Below are positions 27,873 to 40,477 of a DNA stretch of 64,000 bases, piece after piece. Every line of letters begins with the position of its first letter. The stretch's first letter is position 1. A model generated the notes under the pieces. The model was not told the DNA's origin. It saw only the letters and a program-made list of their open reading frames with translations, and made no database searches. The DNA comes from Muscardinus avellanarius (taxonomy: Eukaryota; Chordata; Mammalia; Rodentia; Gliridae), in contig OY726567.1 in NCBI GenBank assembly GCA_963383645.1, positions 64,077,234 to 64,141,233 on the forward strand. The letters are read 5' to 3'. The position numbers were made by a program, and so were the translations under genes.

Positions 27873-28012
27873 TACTTTTTATTTTGAAATAGATTCTCAC
27901 TTATATGCTGAAGGCCTCAGTTAGTTGTTGAGTCTGGCCTTAAGCCTGTGATCCTTGTTCTCAGCTTCACAAGTAAAGGGATCATAAGTGTGAACTGCTA
28001 TGCCTGGGTCCT
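27873..28012 (-). repeat. B1-like SINE, partial
   Basis: GAAATAGATTCTCAC...GCTATGCCTGGG, left half with part of the linker. Confidence 0.65.
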
Positions 28013-28349
28013 TTATTTGTTCTTATTTTTATTTTATTTTATTTTTATTTTTAAATTTTTTATGTGGACCATATTGAAAATGGCATACATTTACACAGTG
28101 TTTGGTGCTTGATAGAAATTGCTTCCTCTTTTCCCCCATCCCAACAATGAGTGTCCTGGTTGACCATGCTACATTCACAGTTATACACATATTCGAATGT
28201 CGCTCCTCCAGTTAACCAACCTCAGCCTTTTTCTTCTCCTACCCTTCCTTTCTAGCTTTGCTGAGGTTTCCCCTCAGCAAATTTCTCCTGCCAAATAATA
28301 TGAAAGGCTTAAAACCATTCCTACTATGAACATTCACCAGAAAAAAAAT

Positions 28350-28553
28350 TTTTTTGGTGCTGGAAATTGAACTCATATGCATTGTACTTCTGAGTTACAC
28401 CCCAGCTCAATTTTTTATTCTTTATTTGAAAACAGGGTCTCACTAAGTTACAGAAGGCCTCACTAAGTAGCTGAGGCTGGCTGGAAACCTGCGGTCCTCC
28501 TGTCTCAGCCTCCCAAGTACTGGGATTACAAGCATTTACCACTATTCCTGGCT
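28350..28553 (-). repeat. B1-dID SINE
   Basis: Complete antisense dimer. Confidence 0.85.
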
Positions 28554-28589
28554 ATTCAACAGAATTTTAATAGACTATTTAGGGCATTT

Positions 28590-29680
28590 TTTTTTCTTAT
28601 ACAGCATTGATAAAATGACTCATTTAAAATTTGACAATTTACTTTTTTACCTGAATACAGAAACTAAATGTCAGGGACCTACACAATAGGCTGACTAACT
28701 TCACTGTTACAAATAAACTCCAACATCCATTTCATATTCCTTTTTATTTGGTTGATGCCTTTTACCTTTGCTAATTATCTCTATGAAAAACTGATATTAA
28801 TACCTTCTCACTATAGAATGGGCTCTGCAGCCTCTGGTGCAGCAGTAATTAACAGCAAGTTTTCATATAATTATTAGAAAATTAGTTGTACAATAATTTG
28901 ACTTGAGGGTCAAACAAATCTCTAGGTTTTTCAGAATTCTCAAATTCTGTCAATATAAAGAGTACCTGCTAAATATAACAATAACAGTTCAAATATGAAC
29001 ATTTTTCTTCTTTCAAGCACACAAATATATGATTGTACTAAGATTAGATTCTTTTTACAGTCCGGAGTAGTGTACACTTTAAAATCATTAGTGCCCTTTC
29101 TGATTCTAGCATGCATTCTCTAAAGTATTGACTTTTTAATGTTTAAAATGTCTCCACATTTTTTTGCTTACAGAAGTAAATTTTTCCTGTGAACCCTACT
29201 GTGAATTAAAGGTTGGTATTAGGATAAATATTTTCCACATTTATTTCATGTGGATTTCAGATGGATTTCAGATTTCATGTGGATTTCAGATGGATTTATT
29301 TGATGTTGCATAAAATATGAATAACCTTTAAATGTTGTGTTACATTCTTTATATTTGTAGATTTTTTTCTCCAGTATTTTCTTATTCACAAGGTAAAGAA
29401 TGTGCAAAAAAAGTTCACGTATTCTTTACAATAATTATATTTTACTTCAGTATAGATTGTCTCATGATAAAAAGAGTTGAGGAAAAAACAAAATATTTAC
29501 TTATGGACATTTTTGTAGTTTTTTTCTTTCAAGAAATATTTATTAAATAGTTGATAAAAGTGTTAGATTGTCCAATGCCATTAGAATATAAACATTAATG
29601 AAATACTCACTTGAATTACATGACAATCAAGTCTGATTATAAGAAATTTTGATAGATACTATAGTAGAAATAGCATCCAC
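28590..29680. other. Gene-free segment with similarity to gene 2 3' region
   Basis: Between 28665 and 28735, TGTCAGGGACCTACACAATAGG, GCTGACTAACTTCACT and ACAAATAAACTCCAAC resemble 38045-38105. No finger coding remains are visible. The rest is AT-rich with a short direct repeat of TTTCATGTGGATTTCAGATGG near 29245-29300. Confidence 0.35.
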
Positions 29681-29740
29681 ATATTTAGAAATGCCATATT
29701 TAGAAATGCCTTATTTAGAAATGCCATATTTAGAAATACC
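29681..29740. repeat. 15-bp tandem repeat, four units
   Basis: ATATTTAGAAATGCC is repeated four times with small changes, the last unit running into the truncated end of the inverted composite fragment. Confidence 0.9.
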
Positions 29741-30241
29741 TTCAGATATAGCATTTGGAAATATTTTATCCCATTCTATTTTATCCCATTCTATTAGTAA
29801 CTGTTAACTGTTAACTCTGTTTACATTGTCTTTGGATATACAATATTTTTTTTTTTAGGGAGTTTGTATACTCTTCTGCTGCCTGTGCCATTGAAATCAT
29901 ATCCAAGAAATCACTGCCAATTTCAATGTTGTGAGGTGTTATGACCCAGATTTTCTCCTAAAAGTTTATAGTCTTAAGATTTATATTTAGGTCTTTTATC
30001 TATTTTGAGTTAATATTTGTATATGGGATTAGGTAAGGGTCCAATTTTATTTATCATTTTTAATTTTGGATAAATTGCTATAATACTAGATGTCAACCAC
30101 TAAGCCAAGCATGGGAGGGAGGGATGGGGAGAGAATGGGGTGGGGATCGGGTGGGGGCTGACAGGGCGATGTGTGCATGTATGTCTACAAAAGTTTGTAT
30201 TCCACTATCATGTATGAATACAGTGCACCAATAAAAAAAAT
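29733..30241 (+). mobile_element. Inverted partial copy of the composite element (tail-to-tail with copy B)
   Basis: In plus sense it contains the antisense-ORF2 stretch starting at ATACCTTCAGATAT and ending CCAATTTTATT, then skips about 430 bp and joins the 3' tail (AGATGTCAACCAC...CACCAATAAAAAAAA, to 30241). Copy B in minus sense starts at the very next base. The stretch at 29745-30050 therefore faces its own copy at about 30690-31000 as an inverted repeat. Confidence 0.75.
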
Positions 30242-31135
30242 GATAATTTCACATAAAAGTTTCATTTGTCTGATACCAAGCTTTTGATGACTTAAAGATA
30301 ACATTTCAATATTTCTTTTTGCTTTCTTTCTTACCAAAGAATATTTTTTTCTTTTTTTTAGGTGAAACTATCATATATTTATATACATATTTTTCAGAAA
30401 AAATCTATCCTAATATGGAATATGGACTCTAGATACCCAAAACGATCTTGAAAAAGAACAAAGCTAGAAGATATATATTTTCTGATTTCAAACCATATAA
30501 AGCTACAATAATTGAAATAGTGTAGTACTATTCTAAAGGCAGATATATAAACCATTGGAGTTAAATACAAGCCTAGAGCTAAATTCTTCCCTATATTGTC
30601 AAGTTATTTTGACAAGGTTTCCACGAATATTTGGTGGTGGAAATAATAATCTTTTAACTAAATATTGTTGAAAAATAATAATTACATGGAAAAGAATAAA
30701 ATTGGACCCTTACCTAATCCCATATACAAGTATTAACTCAAAATAGATAAAAGACCTAAATATAAATCTTAAGACTATAAACTTTTAGAAGAAAATCTGG
30801 GTCATAAAACCTCACAACATTGAAATTAGCAGTGATTTCTTGGATATGATTTCAATGGCACAGGCAACAGAAGAGTATACAAACTCCCTAAAAATAAAAA
30901 AATATTGTATATCCAAAGACAATGTAAACAGAGTTAACAGTTACTAATAGAATGGGATAAAATATTTCCAAATGCTATATCTGAAGGTATATTGATATTT
31001 CAACTAGACATCCTAAAAATTAACAACAATAAAGGCAAACAGTACCCTTTAGAGATAGGTAAAAGACTAACATAAATAATGAATCTCCACAGATAACCAA
31101 TCTTAGTTGTCTGTTGGATGGAAAATCTTGTTTCT

Positions 31136-32075
31136 CTAGTTCTGGTGTGTGTTACCTATTTCTTCTTTGTAGTTAATCTCTTTGAGTATTTTCTCTAGTG
31201 CTGGTTTTGAAGACATAAATTCCTTCAGTTTCTGTTTGTCATGGAAGCTTCTTATTTCTCCATCTAATTTGATAGAAAGTTTTGCTGGGTAGAAAATTTT
31301 TGGCTGGAAGTTGTTTTCTTTCAGAGTTTGGAATATGTTACTCCAAGCCCTTCTGGCTCTCATGACTTGGTTTGGGAAGTCTGGAGTGATTCTAATTGGT
31401 TTGCCTCTGAATGTCACTTGGCCCTTTGCTTTTGTTGCCTTTAAGATTCTCTGCTTGGCTTCCACATTGGTCATTTTGACAATTATGTGGCGTGGGGATC
31501 CTCTTCTCCGATCCTGTCTAAAGGGAGTTCTATAAGTTTCCTGGACCTGTGTATCAACCTCTTGCTCTATGTTTGGAAAATTTTCTGCTATTACTTCCTT
31601 GAAGAGATTGTTGATCCCTTTGGTTTCACTTTCTTTTCCCTCCTCTATTCCAATTATTCTTAGGTTAGCTCTCTTAAAATGGGCCCATATTTCTTCAATG
31701 TAGATTCCTGCTGTCGGATATTTTTTTCTAGATTAGAAACTATGCGTTCATTTTTGGAATGATCATCTTCTAAGAGCGAGATTCTGTTCTCCATGTGGTC
31801 TAATCTGTTGTTTGTGCTTTGAATTGAGGACTTTACTTCATTAATTGCATCCTTTATCTCCTTTTGGCTCTCTCTGAGTTCTTTTCAAAGCACCTCTATT
31901 ATTTCTACAGTTATTTTCCTGATTTGATCTTCTAGAAATCTCTGATTTTCTGTTTTATCGGGTTCTGATGTTGTGGGGTTGTGGGCATTCATTGCTCCAG
32001 TATTATTCCTCTTTCCCATGATTTCGGATGTTTGTGCCTTCTCTGGGTTTTTCCCTTGGGTCACTATGACTTCAC
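31136..32075 (-). pseudogene. Broken L1 ORF1 in composite copy B
   Basis: The C-terminal 112 codons are open from MTNVEAKQRILKATKAKGQ. The upstream coiled-coil part is interrupted, with a 2-bp loss near 31700 relative to copy A and at least one stop. Otherwise it is very similar to copy A. Confidence 0.8.
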
Positions 32076-32808
32076 TTAAGGTGTTCTGGATCTCGAGTCT
32101 GTAGTATCTTTGACCCCACTACTCCTTTACTGGGTTGTATCACAGAGTCTCCGACCCAGGGAGTCGATAGAGGCTGCTTTAGACTATGGGGGGTGCCAGG
32201 TTGCACGTTTTCCTATGGTGTGATATCTCTGCCACCGCCACTCCCCCACTGGGTCAAGTCCCAGGGAGTACAGTACTGGGATTTCTCCTCTGGGGCCCGC
32301 AATTTGACTCACTGTTCTTGAGTTCGCAGATATAGCTGTACTGGACTCGGTGAATTCGCTGCTGCTGCCGCCGGTGGCAATATGGTGCCACTGCTATGCC
32401 CTCGGCCGTGAGGCTGGCTTATTTCTTCTTGGTTTTGAGTTCCACTGAGTCCCTGCAGTGTGTGCTGAGCTCAGCCACTGGGAGCTTTAGATGCTCCCTG
32501 TGCTGAAAAATTACGCCTGGCTGTTCCGCAGCGGCTCACCTCAGCTTGCTGTAGACGTCCGGTGAATTGCTGCCGCCAGCAGTATGGTGCTGCTGCCGCC
32601 GGCAGTATGGTGCTGCTGCCACGTCCTCGGGCGTGAGGCCGGTGTATCTCCTCTGTGGCTCTGAGCTCTGTTCTCAGTCCGCTTTCTCTCTGGAGCCTGG
32701 TGATTTTTTTGTTTCTCTGGTGATGGTGTTTTCTGGCTATGAAAGGCACTGATTTTGTGGTAATGGAGATTGGTTGTTAGTGGGCTCTTAAGCCCCGCTT
32801 TTCTCGGT

Positions 32809-32817
32809 CGCCATCTT
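32809..32817 (-). promoter_or_regulatory. YY1-like site at the start of copy B
   Basis: AAGATGGCG on the minus strand at the same offset as in copies A and C. Confidence 0.5.
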
Positions 32818-33299
32818 CCCGGAAGTCCACCTAAGACAATCTTAATATCCCACAGACATTAACTCCTTAAGGATGAGATGAGATTTCCTTAAACATCACA
32901 TTAAGAAGCAATTTGCATTTCACATTAATCCTTTGCTAACTATAAAACTGGTCATTTTGCCTAATCCTACATGGCCTACTGACATTTTGACTCAAGGGGA
33001 TAAAGTTTTAAAATCTATATTTACTAAACATTGATTGGCTAAATCCTTGATAACTTATATTAATCTTATTTCATTATTGATTGGTCAAGGGCAGCTTTAT
33101 GTACAGAAATTATCTGGTTATGATACTCATGTTATTCATCTATGAATTAGTAAAGATCAATTTAACCTTTTATTAAAACTTAATGTAAATTGACAAATTA
33201 ATTTAGCTATTATATTTATTTTATTAACTTCATTTTCAAGCTGAAAAATTGGGGGATTTTCTTAAGTGGACAGACTGGATTGTTTCCTCCATAGAAAGT

Positions 33300-34200
33300 A
33301 CAGAGCCTCTTGCTCATGCAAAAATAGTATTTGTAGATGCCACTGAAAACCACAAGACTGCGTATTAGACAATAGTAACTATAAAGTCTATCAGAGTCAA
33401 TATTCTTCTATCCAACAAAATAAACTTTATATTATAGCCCAAGTTCTAACAATTCCCTAGTAGGCTTAATATAGCTTCTGGTTCTGCATATAGTGCCTGT
33501 AATTCAAAAACTAAGTACAATAGTGATTAGTACTCAACATCCAAATCTTACTCCTTTATTCCTTTCCTTACAGTCTATTTTTCACAGTCCCAACCACCCT
33601 GTGTTTATCCCACAACTGTGTTCTCACTCTTCTCTTCTAGGACTGATGGCTTGGGGTAATGAGCAGGCAGATATTAGTATATTTTACTACTGCTGAAAAA
33701 CAACATGCTGCCCTGCCTAATAATGCAGGATCCTTATATCACACATAAAAGATTCCTTGGAAAAAAGCTACACAGATATTTAAAGAATGCCCTATATGTC
33801 AACTTTTATATTTAAGGCCAATTGCTCAGGGAGCTAATAATCGAGGCCTCCAACCTAATAAAATCTGGCAAATGGATATTACCTATTACCCTGCTTTTGG
33901 TAAATGAAGTCACATACATGTTTGTATTGATACCTTCTCACATTTTATATGAGCTTCTGCTCCAGCTGGTACAAGGACTAAAGTAGTTTGTCAGCACTTA
34001 ATAAAATGATTTGCAATAATGGAGATGCCTGATAATTTAAAAACACATAATGGTCCTGCATATACTTCCATAGTCTTTAATCACTATTGTGCTAATTAAA
34101 ATATAAAACATGGCACAGGGTTGCCATACAATCCTTAATGTCAGGGTATTGATGAGCGTACCCATCATAATTTTAAAATGCAATTAGAAAAAATAAAAAA
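33300..34200 (+). pseudogene. Class II ERV RNase H/integrase remnant
   Basis: RNase H and integrase segments lie in the expected order but several frames. The first integrase Asp is kept in WQMDIT, the second is replaced by His, and a Glu is present in GIDERTHH at the third position. In-frame stops are scattered throughout. Confidence 0.7.
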
Positions 34201-34499
34201 GGGGAATAGGGTATCTGGCAAGAGTCTCCAGAGCATGCAGTGCATGATCAGGCTTCTGACCTTTCTTTCTCCCCTTCAAAGCCTGCAAGAATGGTCTGAC
34301 AAGGTTGTTCCTTTTATATGTATTCCCCATATGACCTTTTGCATTTAGTTCCTTTTACTCTTTTTAAAATTTGCCACAAGGTGATATCCTTATTGCCGCT
34401 GATAAACTCTTTGAATAAGCTCCTGTTCAACTGCTGGATAACACCCAATTAGGATCCAGGACGCACTTACTAAACAATGAAGGGCTGGGATTTTAATAT

Positions 34500-35060
34500 C
34501 TAAAGAACAAGGGTGTGCTTGTGTTCTTGCAAATGGCCAAGATCAAAGAGATTCCAGTGTCGGCGATGGCTGCTCTCAGCATCCAGAATGTCCAGGCAGC
34601 AGCAGCTCAGGCCTGGCAAGGGCAGATAATAATGCTTATTAATCAAGGGCTTCAGGTCCTCATGAATACAGGTCAAGAGTTTACTCCAAAAGAATCTGTT
34701 TCTTGTTATGATTGTCATCCTCAGTCTTATGCTGACTCAAGCAGGTGCTTATCAGTATGGGGCCTACATTCTTCATCTTTTGTTGTAGGTGCCTGGCTGG
34801 AATGAACATTCTGTTTACATTCTAGTAAAGGATACCGTCCTACCACTTCCCTGGGGAACAGGATGGTCGCATTACTCTGAGGAGGAGGGAACGTTATATA
34901 ATTTCACTCTGGGGTATAATGAGCCTCCTCTTTGTGTGAGCTCTGGGTGTGTTTGCCTAGGGAGGATCAGGAATGGATGTATATTTTACCTCCACACAAT
35001 CTTCAGAGAATGCAAATGGCAATGCTGAAGACTAAATCCATACAGTTTAATGTGAGCACC
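34500..35060 (+). pseudogene. Class II ERV env-like remnant
   Basis: Position between integrase and LTR, and short open stretches with Cys-rich wording (SVSCYDCHPQS; NEPPLCVSSGCVCLG), suggest a decayed envelope gene. Frames shift between 34515, 34789 and 34932. Assignment rests mainly on position. Confidence 0.45.
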
Positions 35061-35099
35061 CCCTCTTTGCGGGCAAAGGTTTTGAGGTCATTCCCATTC

Positions 35100-35535
35100 C
35101 CTAAGCTCTTTGGTGCATGAAGAGTGGCAAACTACTCTTGGGAGTTCTCGGCCTTGTATTCAAGCTGAGTTTAGTGTGTCTGTCCTTTTAGTTCCCCATT
35201 GCTTTGACTATGACTGGTCAAGTCTTTAAATTCTGTGCATATTCTGCTGATAATCTCCTAGCTCTTACTCTCTAGGACTTTCATCTTTGCTTGTGCTTTG
35301 AGAAGACTCTGTGGCACTAGGTATATTTTTACATGGGTAATGTGCTGTGAATGCCTGATGTGTATTGCTGATGTGAGTTTAAGAGTTCTTGGCATTTATG
35401 CTATTAATATACTGCAGAGCTTTATAATAAACATCTGTTATGCTTCCAAGCCTCAGGTCCCCTGTTTCCTTCTTTATTGTCTTTTTTTCTCACTCTTCTT
35501 TCCTCGGTCCTGACCTTATTGAGGGATCACCACAC
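35100..35535 (+). repeat. Probable 3' LTR of the class II ERV
   Basis: AATAAA lies at about 35427 followed by a T/C-rich stretch and GAGGGATCACCACA near 35520-35534. The left boundary is uncertain. Directly after it begins an old antisense L1. Confidence 0.5.
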
Positions 35536-35536
35536 C

Positions 35537-36360
35537 TTTGCAAAAAATTGAATCTAAGTGTGTGGATTTGTTTGAGTCTTCTACTCTGCTCCACTGGTCC
35601 ATGTGTCTGTTTGTGTGCCAATACACTGCTTTTTTTTTTTTTTTATCATTATAGCTCTCCTGTATTATTTGTCAGTTATTGTGATGCTTCCTGTATGTTT
35701 CTTGTTGCTGATAACTACTTTAGCTATTCTGGGTGTTTGTTGTTCCAAATGAATTTAAGGACTGAATTTTCTATGTCTGTAAGGAATGTATTTGGTAATT
35801 TAATGGGTATTGCATTGAATCTGTAGACAACCTTCAATTTGGTATTTATTCTGCCTATTCAAAAACATTGAGCTGGGCGTGTTGGCACACACTTGTAATT
35901 CCAGCATTTGGAAGGCTGAGAGAGGAGGATTATGGTTTGAGGGCAGCCTCAGCTACTACTTATTGAGGGCCTTTGCAATTAATTGACACCTTGTTTCAAA
36001 ATAAAAAACAAAATAAAGTATAAAAATAGAGCTGGGGGTATAGTATGGTGGTAGAATGCCCCAGGGTTCCATCTCCAATACCAAAAAAAAAAAAAAAAAA
36101 AAAAAAAATGGAGGTGCAATTTTTTGACAACTAAGCTTTAAATGTCATTTAAAGTTTTTGACAAGCACGGAGGTCCTTTCATCTTCTAAGATTGTTTTCA
36201 CCTTCTCTTTTCAATATTTTATAATTTTCCTCACAGAGTTATTTTACCTTTTTGGTTAGGTTAATTTCTAAGCTTTTTTCTATACTGATCATAAATACAC
36301 TGAAAATTTTTTAAATAATTAGTTTTTGTCAAGTATTCCCATTTAATTTTGAAATTAGGC
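35537..36360 (-). repeat. Old L1 ORF2 fragment, antisense, split by a SINE
   Basis: Starts right after the class II LTR with TCTACTCTGCTCCACTGGTC and CATGTGTCTGTTTGTGTGCC, continues past the SINE at 35870-36112 with GGTTAGGTTAATTTCTAAGC. These are typical antisense ORF2 phrases. Confidence 0.7.
35870..36112 (+). repeat. B1-dID SINE
   Basis: Complete dimer with a long A tail, inside an antisense L1. Confidence 0.87.
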
Positions 36361-36444
36361 ACACTTTTATATACATACCAGTTTTATTTTATTGTATTTC
36401 CTTTATATTACTTTTTTTCTGTTCACAGTTTTTTTTGTGTGTGG

Positions 36445-36645
36445 GAGGGGTAGTACTGGGGATAGAACTCAATAGTATTATACCTCTATTATCAATACAC
36501 CAGGGTCCATTTTTTTTAATTTTGAAATAGGATCTTAGTGATGATAGCTTTAATAAATTGCTGTGCCTGGCTTCAATCCTGTGATCCTCCTGTCTCAGCC
36601 TTCTAAGTACTGGGAATACATATAAGCACCACCACATCTAGCTTA
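36445..36645 (-). repeat. B1-dID SINE
   Basis: Antisense dimer: GGGGATAGAACTCAATAG...CACCACCACATCTAGC. Confidence 0.8.
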
Positions 36646-37019
36646 TTTTTTCTTAATCCTAAAAAGTATATTTCGACTGGAAATTTTGGTAAGGACCTAT
36701 ACTGCTAGATCTGTAAAAGGTAGAGGCAGAATTATCACAATTTTAAGGCAGCCTTGGTATCTTAAAAAAGTTGTGGGTAAAAATTTAAAATATTAAAAGA
36801 ATGTGGTGTAGGTTAGTGTTGTAATGCCAGTGGTGAGTCTAATTCCCACCAGTGTGAAACCATTCATTTTTAGTTAAATACATTTGTATATATTTTTATG
36901 AATGAAAAAAATGGTATTTATTGAAATGGAACCAAAAATGAACATGTATAAAGAAATATACGGGGTAAATGTTTCTAAATTAATTCACAACTCAGTATGG
37001 CATCTAATTGTATTGGGAA

Positions 37020-37375
37020 TCAGAATAGAAGAAATCAAGAGAGAAGTTTCTGCCAGAGTAGAGGGCTCATTTCCCCTAGGGAGGAGATGCACAAAAAAAT
37101 CCACCCAGCATTTAATTAGGTCTATCAAACAAAAAGGGTCAGGGTTTTTGCAGAGTAATAATCAACTCTGGCTGTGCCTAAAGCTAGACAAAGATTGAAC
37201 TGTTACTTATTATAAGCCTTAATGGAGACTTCTTTCTGAGCATACAAGGATGTAAGTCAAACTACATCAGGTGGTACACTGACCCGCATGTCCATATCCA
37301 CCTTGTATACAAAGAGATTCTGAACCTGGTCCTCACTTGTCCTCCATATTCTCATAAGACTCATTCATAATTGTT
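37020..37375 (+). repeat. LTR-like repeat, related to 6110-6790
   Basis: A second copy of the same unnamed repeat, sharing ordered blocks from GAAGTTTCTGCCAGAGTA to CTCACTTGTCC. It ends next to the probable 3' end of gene 2. Confidence 0.45.
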
Positions 37376-38159
37376 CTACAATATCACATTTATTATAAAA
37401 ATTACAAAGTTTATTCATTCAAATACAATTTATATGGGTGACATTCTTCAAGTTATTTGTAATGTCATTCCTCCATAAAAGAGAATACTAGAGAAGCCAC
37501 TCAACCATGTCACCCAATAATGTGGTGTTGGCACCTGTATTGTACCTTTTCCCCAAAGCCTGGAAGAAAGTTGGAAGCATTTCAGGTTTCTTCTAAGATA
37601 TCCTACATGTATTAAATTTCAGTATTAAAACATCAGTTTACACAGTGATATTATATAAATAAAGTAAAACTGGTCTAAATAAAGCAGTTTAAAATATGTG
37701 TATTCTGCTCTGTTAAAATACAGATGGACAGCACTCAAACAATACTTTTCTTCTCAAAGAGCAATGTTAAATTTTGCATTTTCTTTTTAATACACAAATT
37801 TATAATGTTAGTAAATATTGAGAGGAAAAATATTTATACATTTTTCAAAGAGTTTCATCTTTCCCTGGTGGCTGGGAAGATTTTAAAAAATTTTAATAAC
37901 AAAAATTTTCAACGACTGCCAACAATTTCTATACCAAACATTCTCCAGAATTTTAATAGAAAACAGTCTTTTTCACCCTAAAAAATGGTAAAATGGTTTG
38001 TTGCACAGATTCACAATTTGTTTTCTTTCCTTAATAAAGAAGTACAGTGTCCAGAACTCACACAGCAGGTTGACTGGCCTCACTATTACAATTCAACTGC
38101 TGCCTTTTTCTTTTGCCATTAGCCCGTCATCTTTAGAGTTAAGGAACAAGAAAAATATG
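37376..38159 (-). other. Probable 3'UTR of gene 2
   Basis: No ORF or recent repeat stands out between the finger remnants and the LTR-like repeat that ends near 37375. AATAAA on the minus strand occurs at about 37386-37412 (TTTATT on the plus strand). A stretch near 38040-38110 resembles 28665-28735 elsewhere in the window. Confidence 0.4.
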
Positions 38160-38726
<567 letters not shown>

Positions 38727-40146
38727 TCATTTGTAGGTTTTTTTTCCAGTATGGATGCTCTGATGCTTTCTGAGATTTGAGCTATAAGCAAAAGCTTTAC
38801 TGCATTCTTTGCATTTGTAGTTTCTTTTTCCAGTATGGATGCTCTGATGCTCTCTGAGATTTGAGCTATAAGCAAAAGCTTTACTGCATTCTTTGCATTT
38901 GTAGGGTTTCTCTCCAGTGTGGATTCTTTGATGCGCTACAAGAGCTGAGTTGCGAGCAAAAGCTTTACTGCATTCTTTACATGTGTAGGGTTTTTTTCCA
39001 GTATGGATGCTCTGATGCTCTCTGAGATTTGAGCTATAAGCAAAAGCTTTACTGCATTCTTTGCATTTGTAGGTTTTTTTTCCAGTATGGATGCTCTGAT
39101 GCTCTCTGAGATTTGAGCTATAAGCAAAAGCTTTACTGCATTCTTTGCATTTGTAGGGTTTCTCTCCAGTGTGGATTCTTTGATGTGCTGCAAGAGTTGA
39201 GTTATGAGCAAACGTTTTACTGCATTTTTTGCATTTGTAGGGTTTCTCTCCAGTGTGGATTCTTTGATGTGATACAAGAGTTGAGTTGTGAGCAAACGTT
39301 TTACTGCATTCTTCACATTTGTATGGTTTCTCTCCTGTGTGGGTTCTTTCATGCACAATTAGATGTGAGGCATAGGAAAAAGATTTACTGCATTCTTCAC
39401 ATTTGTAGGGTTTTTCTCCATTGTGGATTTTCTGATGTGCTCTGAGATTTGAGTTGCGAGCAAAAGCTTTACTGCATTCTTTACATTTGTAGAGATTTTC
39501 TCCTGTATGAGTTCTCTCATGCCTAATTAGATATGAGCTACGGGAAAAAGATTTACTGCATTCTTTACATTTGTAGGGTTTTTCTCCAGTGTGGGTTCTC
39601 TGATGCTCTCTGAGAGTTGAGTTGCGAGCAAAAGCTTTACTGCATGCTTTACATTTGTAGGGTTTCTCTCCTGTGTGGGTTTTTTCATGACTAATTAGAT
39701 TTGAGGTATGGGAAAAAGATTTACTGCATTCTTTACATTTGTAGGGTTTTTCTCCAGTGTGGGTTCTCTGATGCTCTCTGAGATTTGAGTTGCGAGCAAA
39801 AGCTTTACTGCATTCTTGACATTTGTAGGGTTCCTCTCCTGTGTGAGTTGTTTCATGAATAATTAGATTTGATGTAGAGGAAAAAGGTTTACTGCATTCT
39901 TTACATTTATAGACTTTTTTTCCATAGTGGGCTTTTTTATGCTGTATGAGAGTTGACTTCTGAGCAAAAGCCTTACTGCATATTTTACATTTGTAGAGTT
40001 TCTCTCCAGTGTGGATTCTCTTATGCATATTTAGTTCTGAGGAAGAAAAAAAAGATTTATTGCATTCTTTACATTTGTAGAATTTTTCTCTAGTGTGAAT
40101 TACCTGATGCTGCAAGAGAGTTGAGCAGTGAGTAAAAGGTCTGCTA
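38727..40146 (-). CDS. Gene 2 finger exon, 3' part: 16 intact C2H2 fingers
   Basis: The reading frame enters mid-finger ([18 protein letters not shown]) directly beside the provirus and continues through 16 fingers with C-x2-C-x12-H-x3-H spacing and HTGEKPYKC linkers. The module [16 protein letters not shown] occurs in four fingers near the end, suggesting recent local duplication. The ORF stops at 38727-38729 where TGA takes the place of the first Cys codon of the next finger. No start codon or promoter is evident for this part alone, so expression is doubtful. Confidence 0.8.
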
Positions 40147-40477
40147 AGATTCAGGAATTAGTTTCACTTCTTTGTACCCAAGGTTTGAGCCACATTGGGG
40201 GGTTCCGTGCTAAGTTTTCTCAGACCAAAATATATGTAATCTGATCCAGGTGGGAGCCGGGACCCTTCTGAAAGACAATATTTTTAACAGATGAGATGAC
40301 AATCAAATCAAGAGTGCCCTCTGGTGGCCAACCAACATTGAAAGTTGGTCATTCGGACGAACAGAATGTTCTCCAGGATCCCTTTTTAACTTCAAAAGAC
40401 AAATTGCGAGCTCGAGTCTTAATTTCAGACCAATGTTTCAGAGTTAGAATTAGGGGTGTACTAATAATCTGTTCCAT
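40147..40477 (-). pseudogene. Truncated gag matrix remnant of the class I ERV
   Basis: The ATG is at 40475-40477. The translated start (Met-Glu-Gln...) and the following residues align with gammaretroviral matrix. The second residue is Glu, so the usual myristoylated Gly is lost. A stop is in frame at codon 43, after which matrix similarity continues to about 110 codons before the element ends at the zinc-finger junction. Not functional. Confidence 0.82.

Larger units (their letters stand above)
30242..32827 (-). mobile_element. Copy B: ORF1-only L1-derived composite element, 3' rearranged
   Basis: On the minus strand the L1 5' end (GACTTCCGG) is at 32827, followed by 5'UTR, broken ORF1 and the antisense ORF2 fragment to 30242. 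The 3' tail segment expected next is missing in this orientation and is found inverted at about 30052-30241. The element separates the class II ERV remnant from unique-looking DNA. No target duplication could be seen. Confidence 0.8.
32830..35535 (+). mobile_element. Class II (betaretrovirus-like) ERV remnant: pol end, env, 3' LTR
   Basis: Translated fragments in changing frames follow retroviral order: RNase H (FVDATENHK near 33330; a later stretch ending WGNEQADIS near 33680), integrase (NRGLQPNKIWQMDIT near 33840; KTHNGPAYTS near 34050), env-like fragments (34500-35030), and a 3' LTR. Stops and frameshifts are frequent. The second integrase catalytic Asp is His (K-T-H-N-G). The 5' side is cut at 32828 by copy B of the L1-derived family. 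Not functional. Confidence 0.72.

Noticed and set aside
30242..32827. Copy B as an ordinary twin-priming inversion
   Set aside because: In twin-priming the element's 5' end lies at the internal junction; here it is at the outer edge next to the ERV.
38727..40146. Regular 84-bp repeats that could look like a CRISPR-type array
   Set aside because: They translate as C2H2 fingers, and the genome is mammalian.
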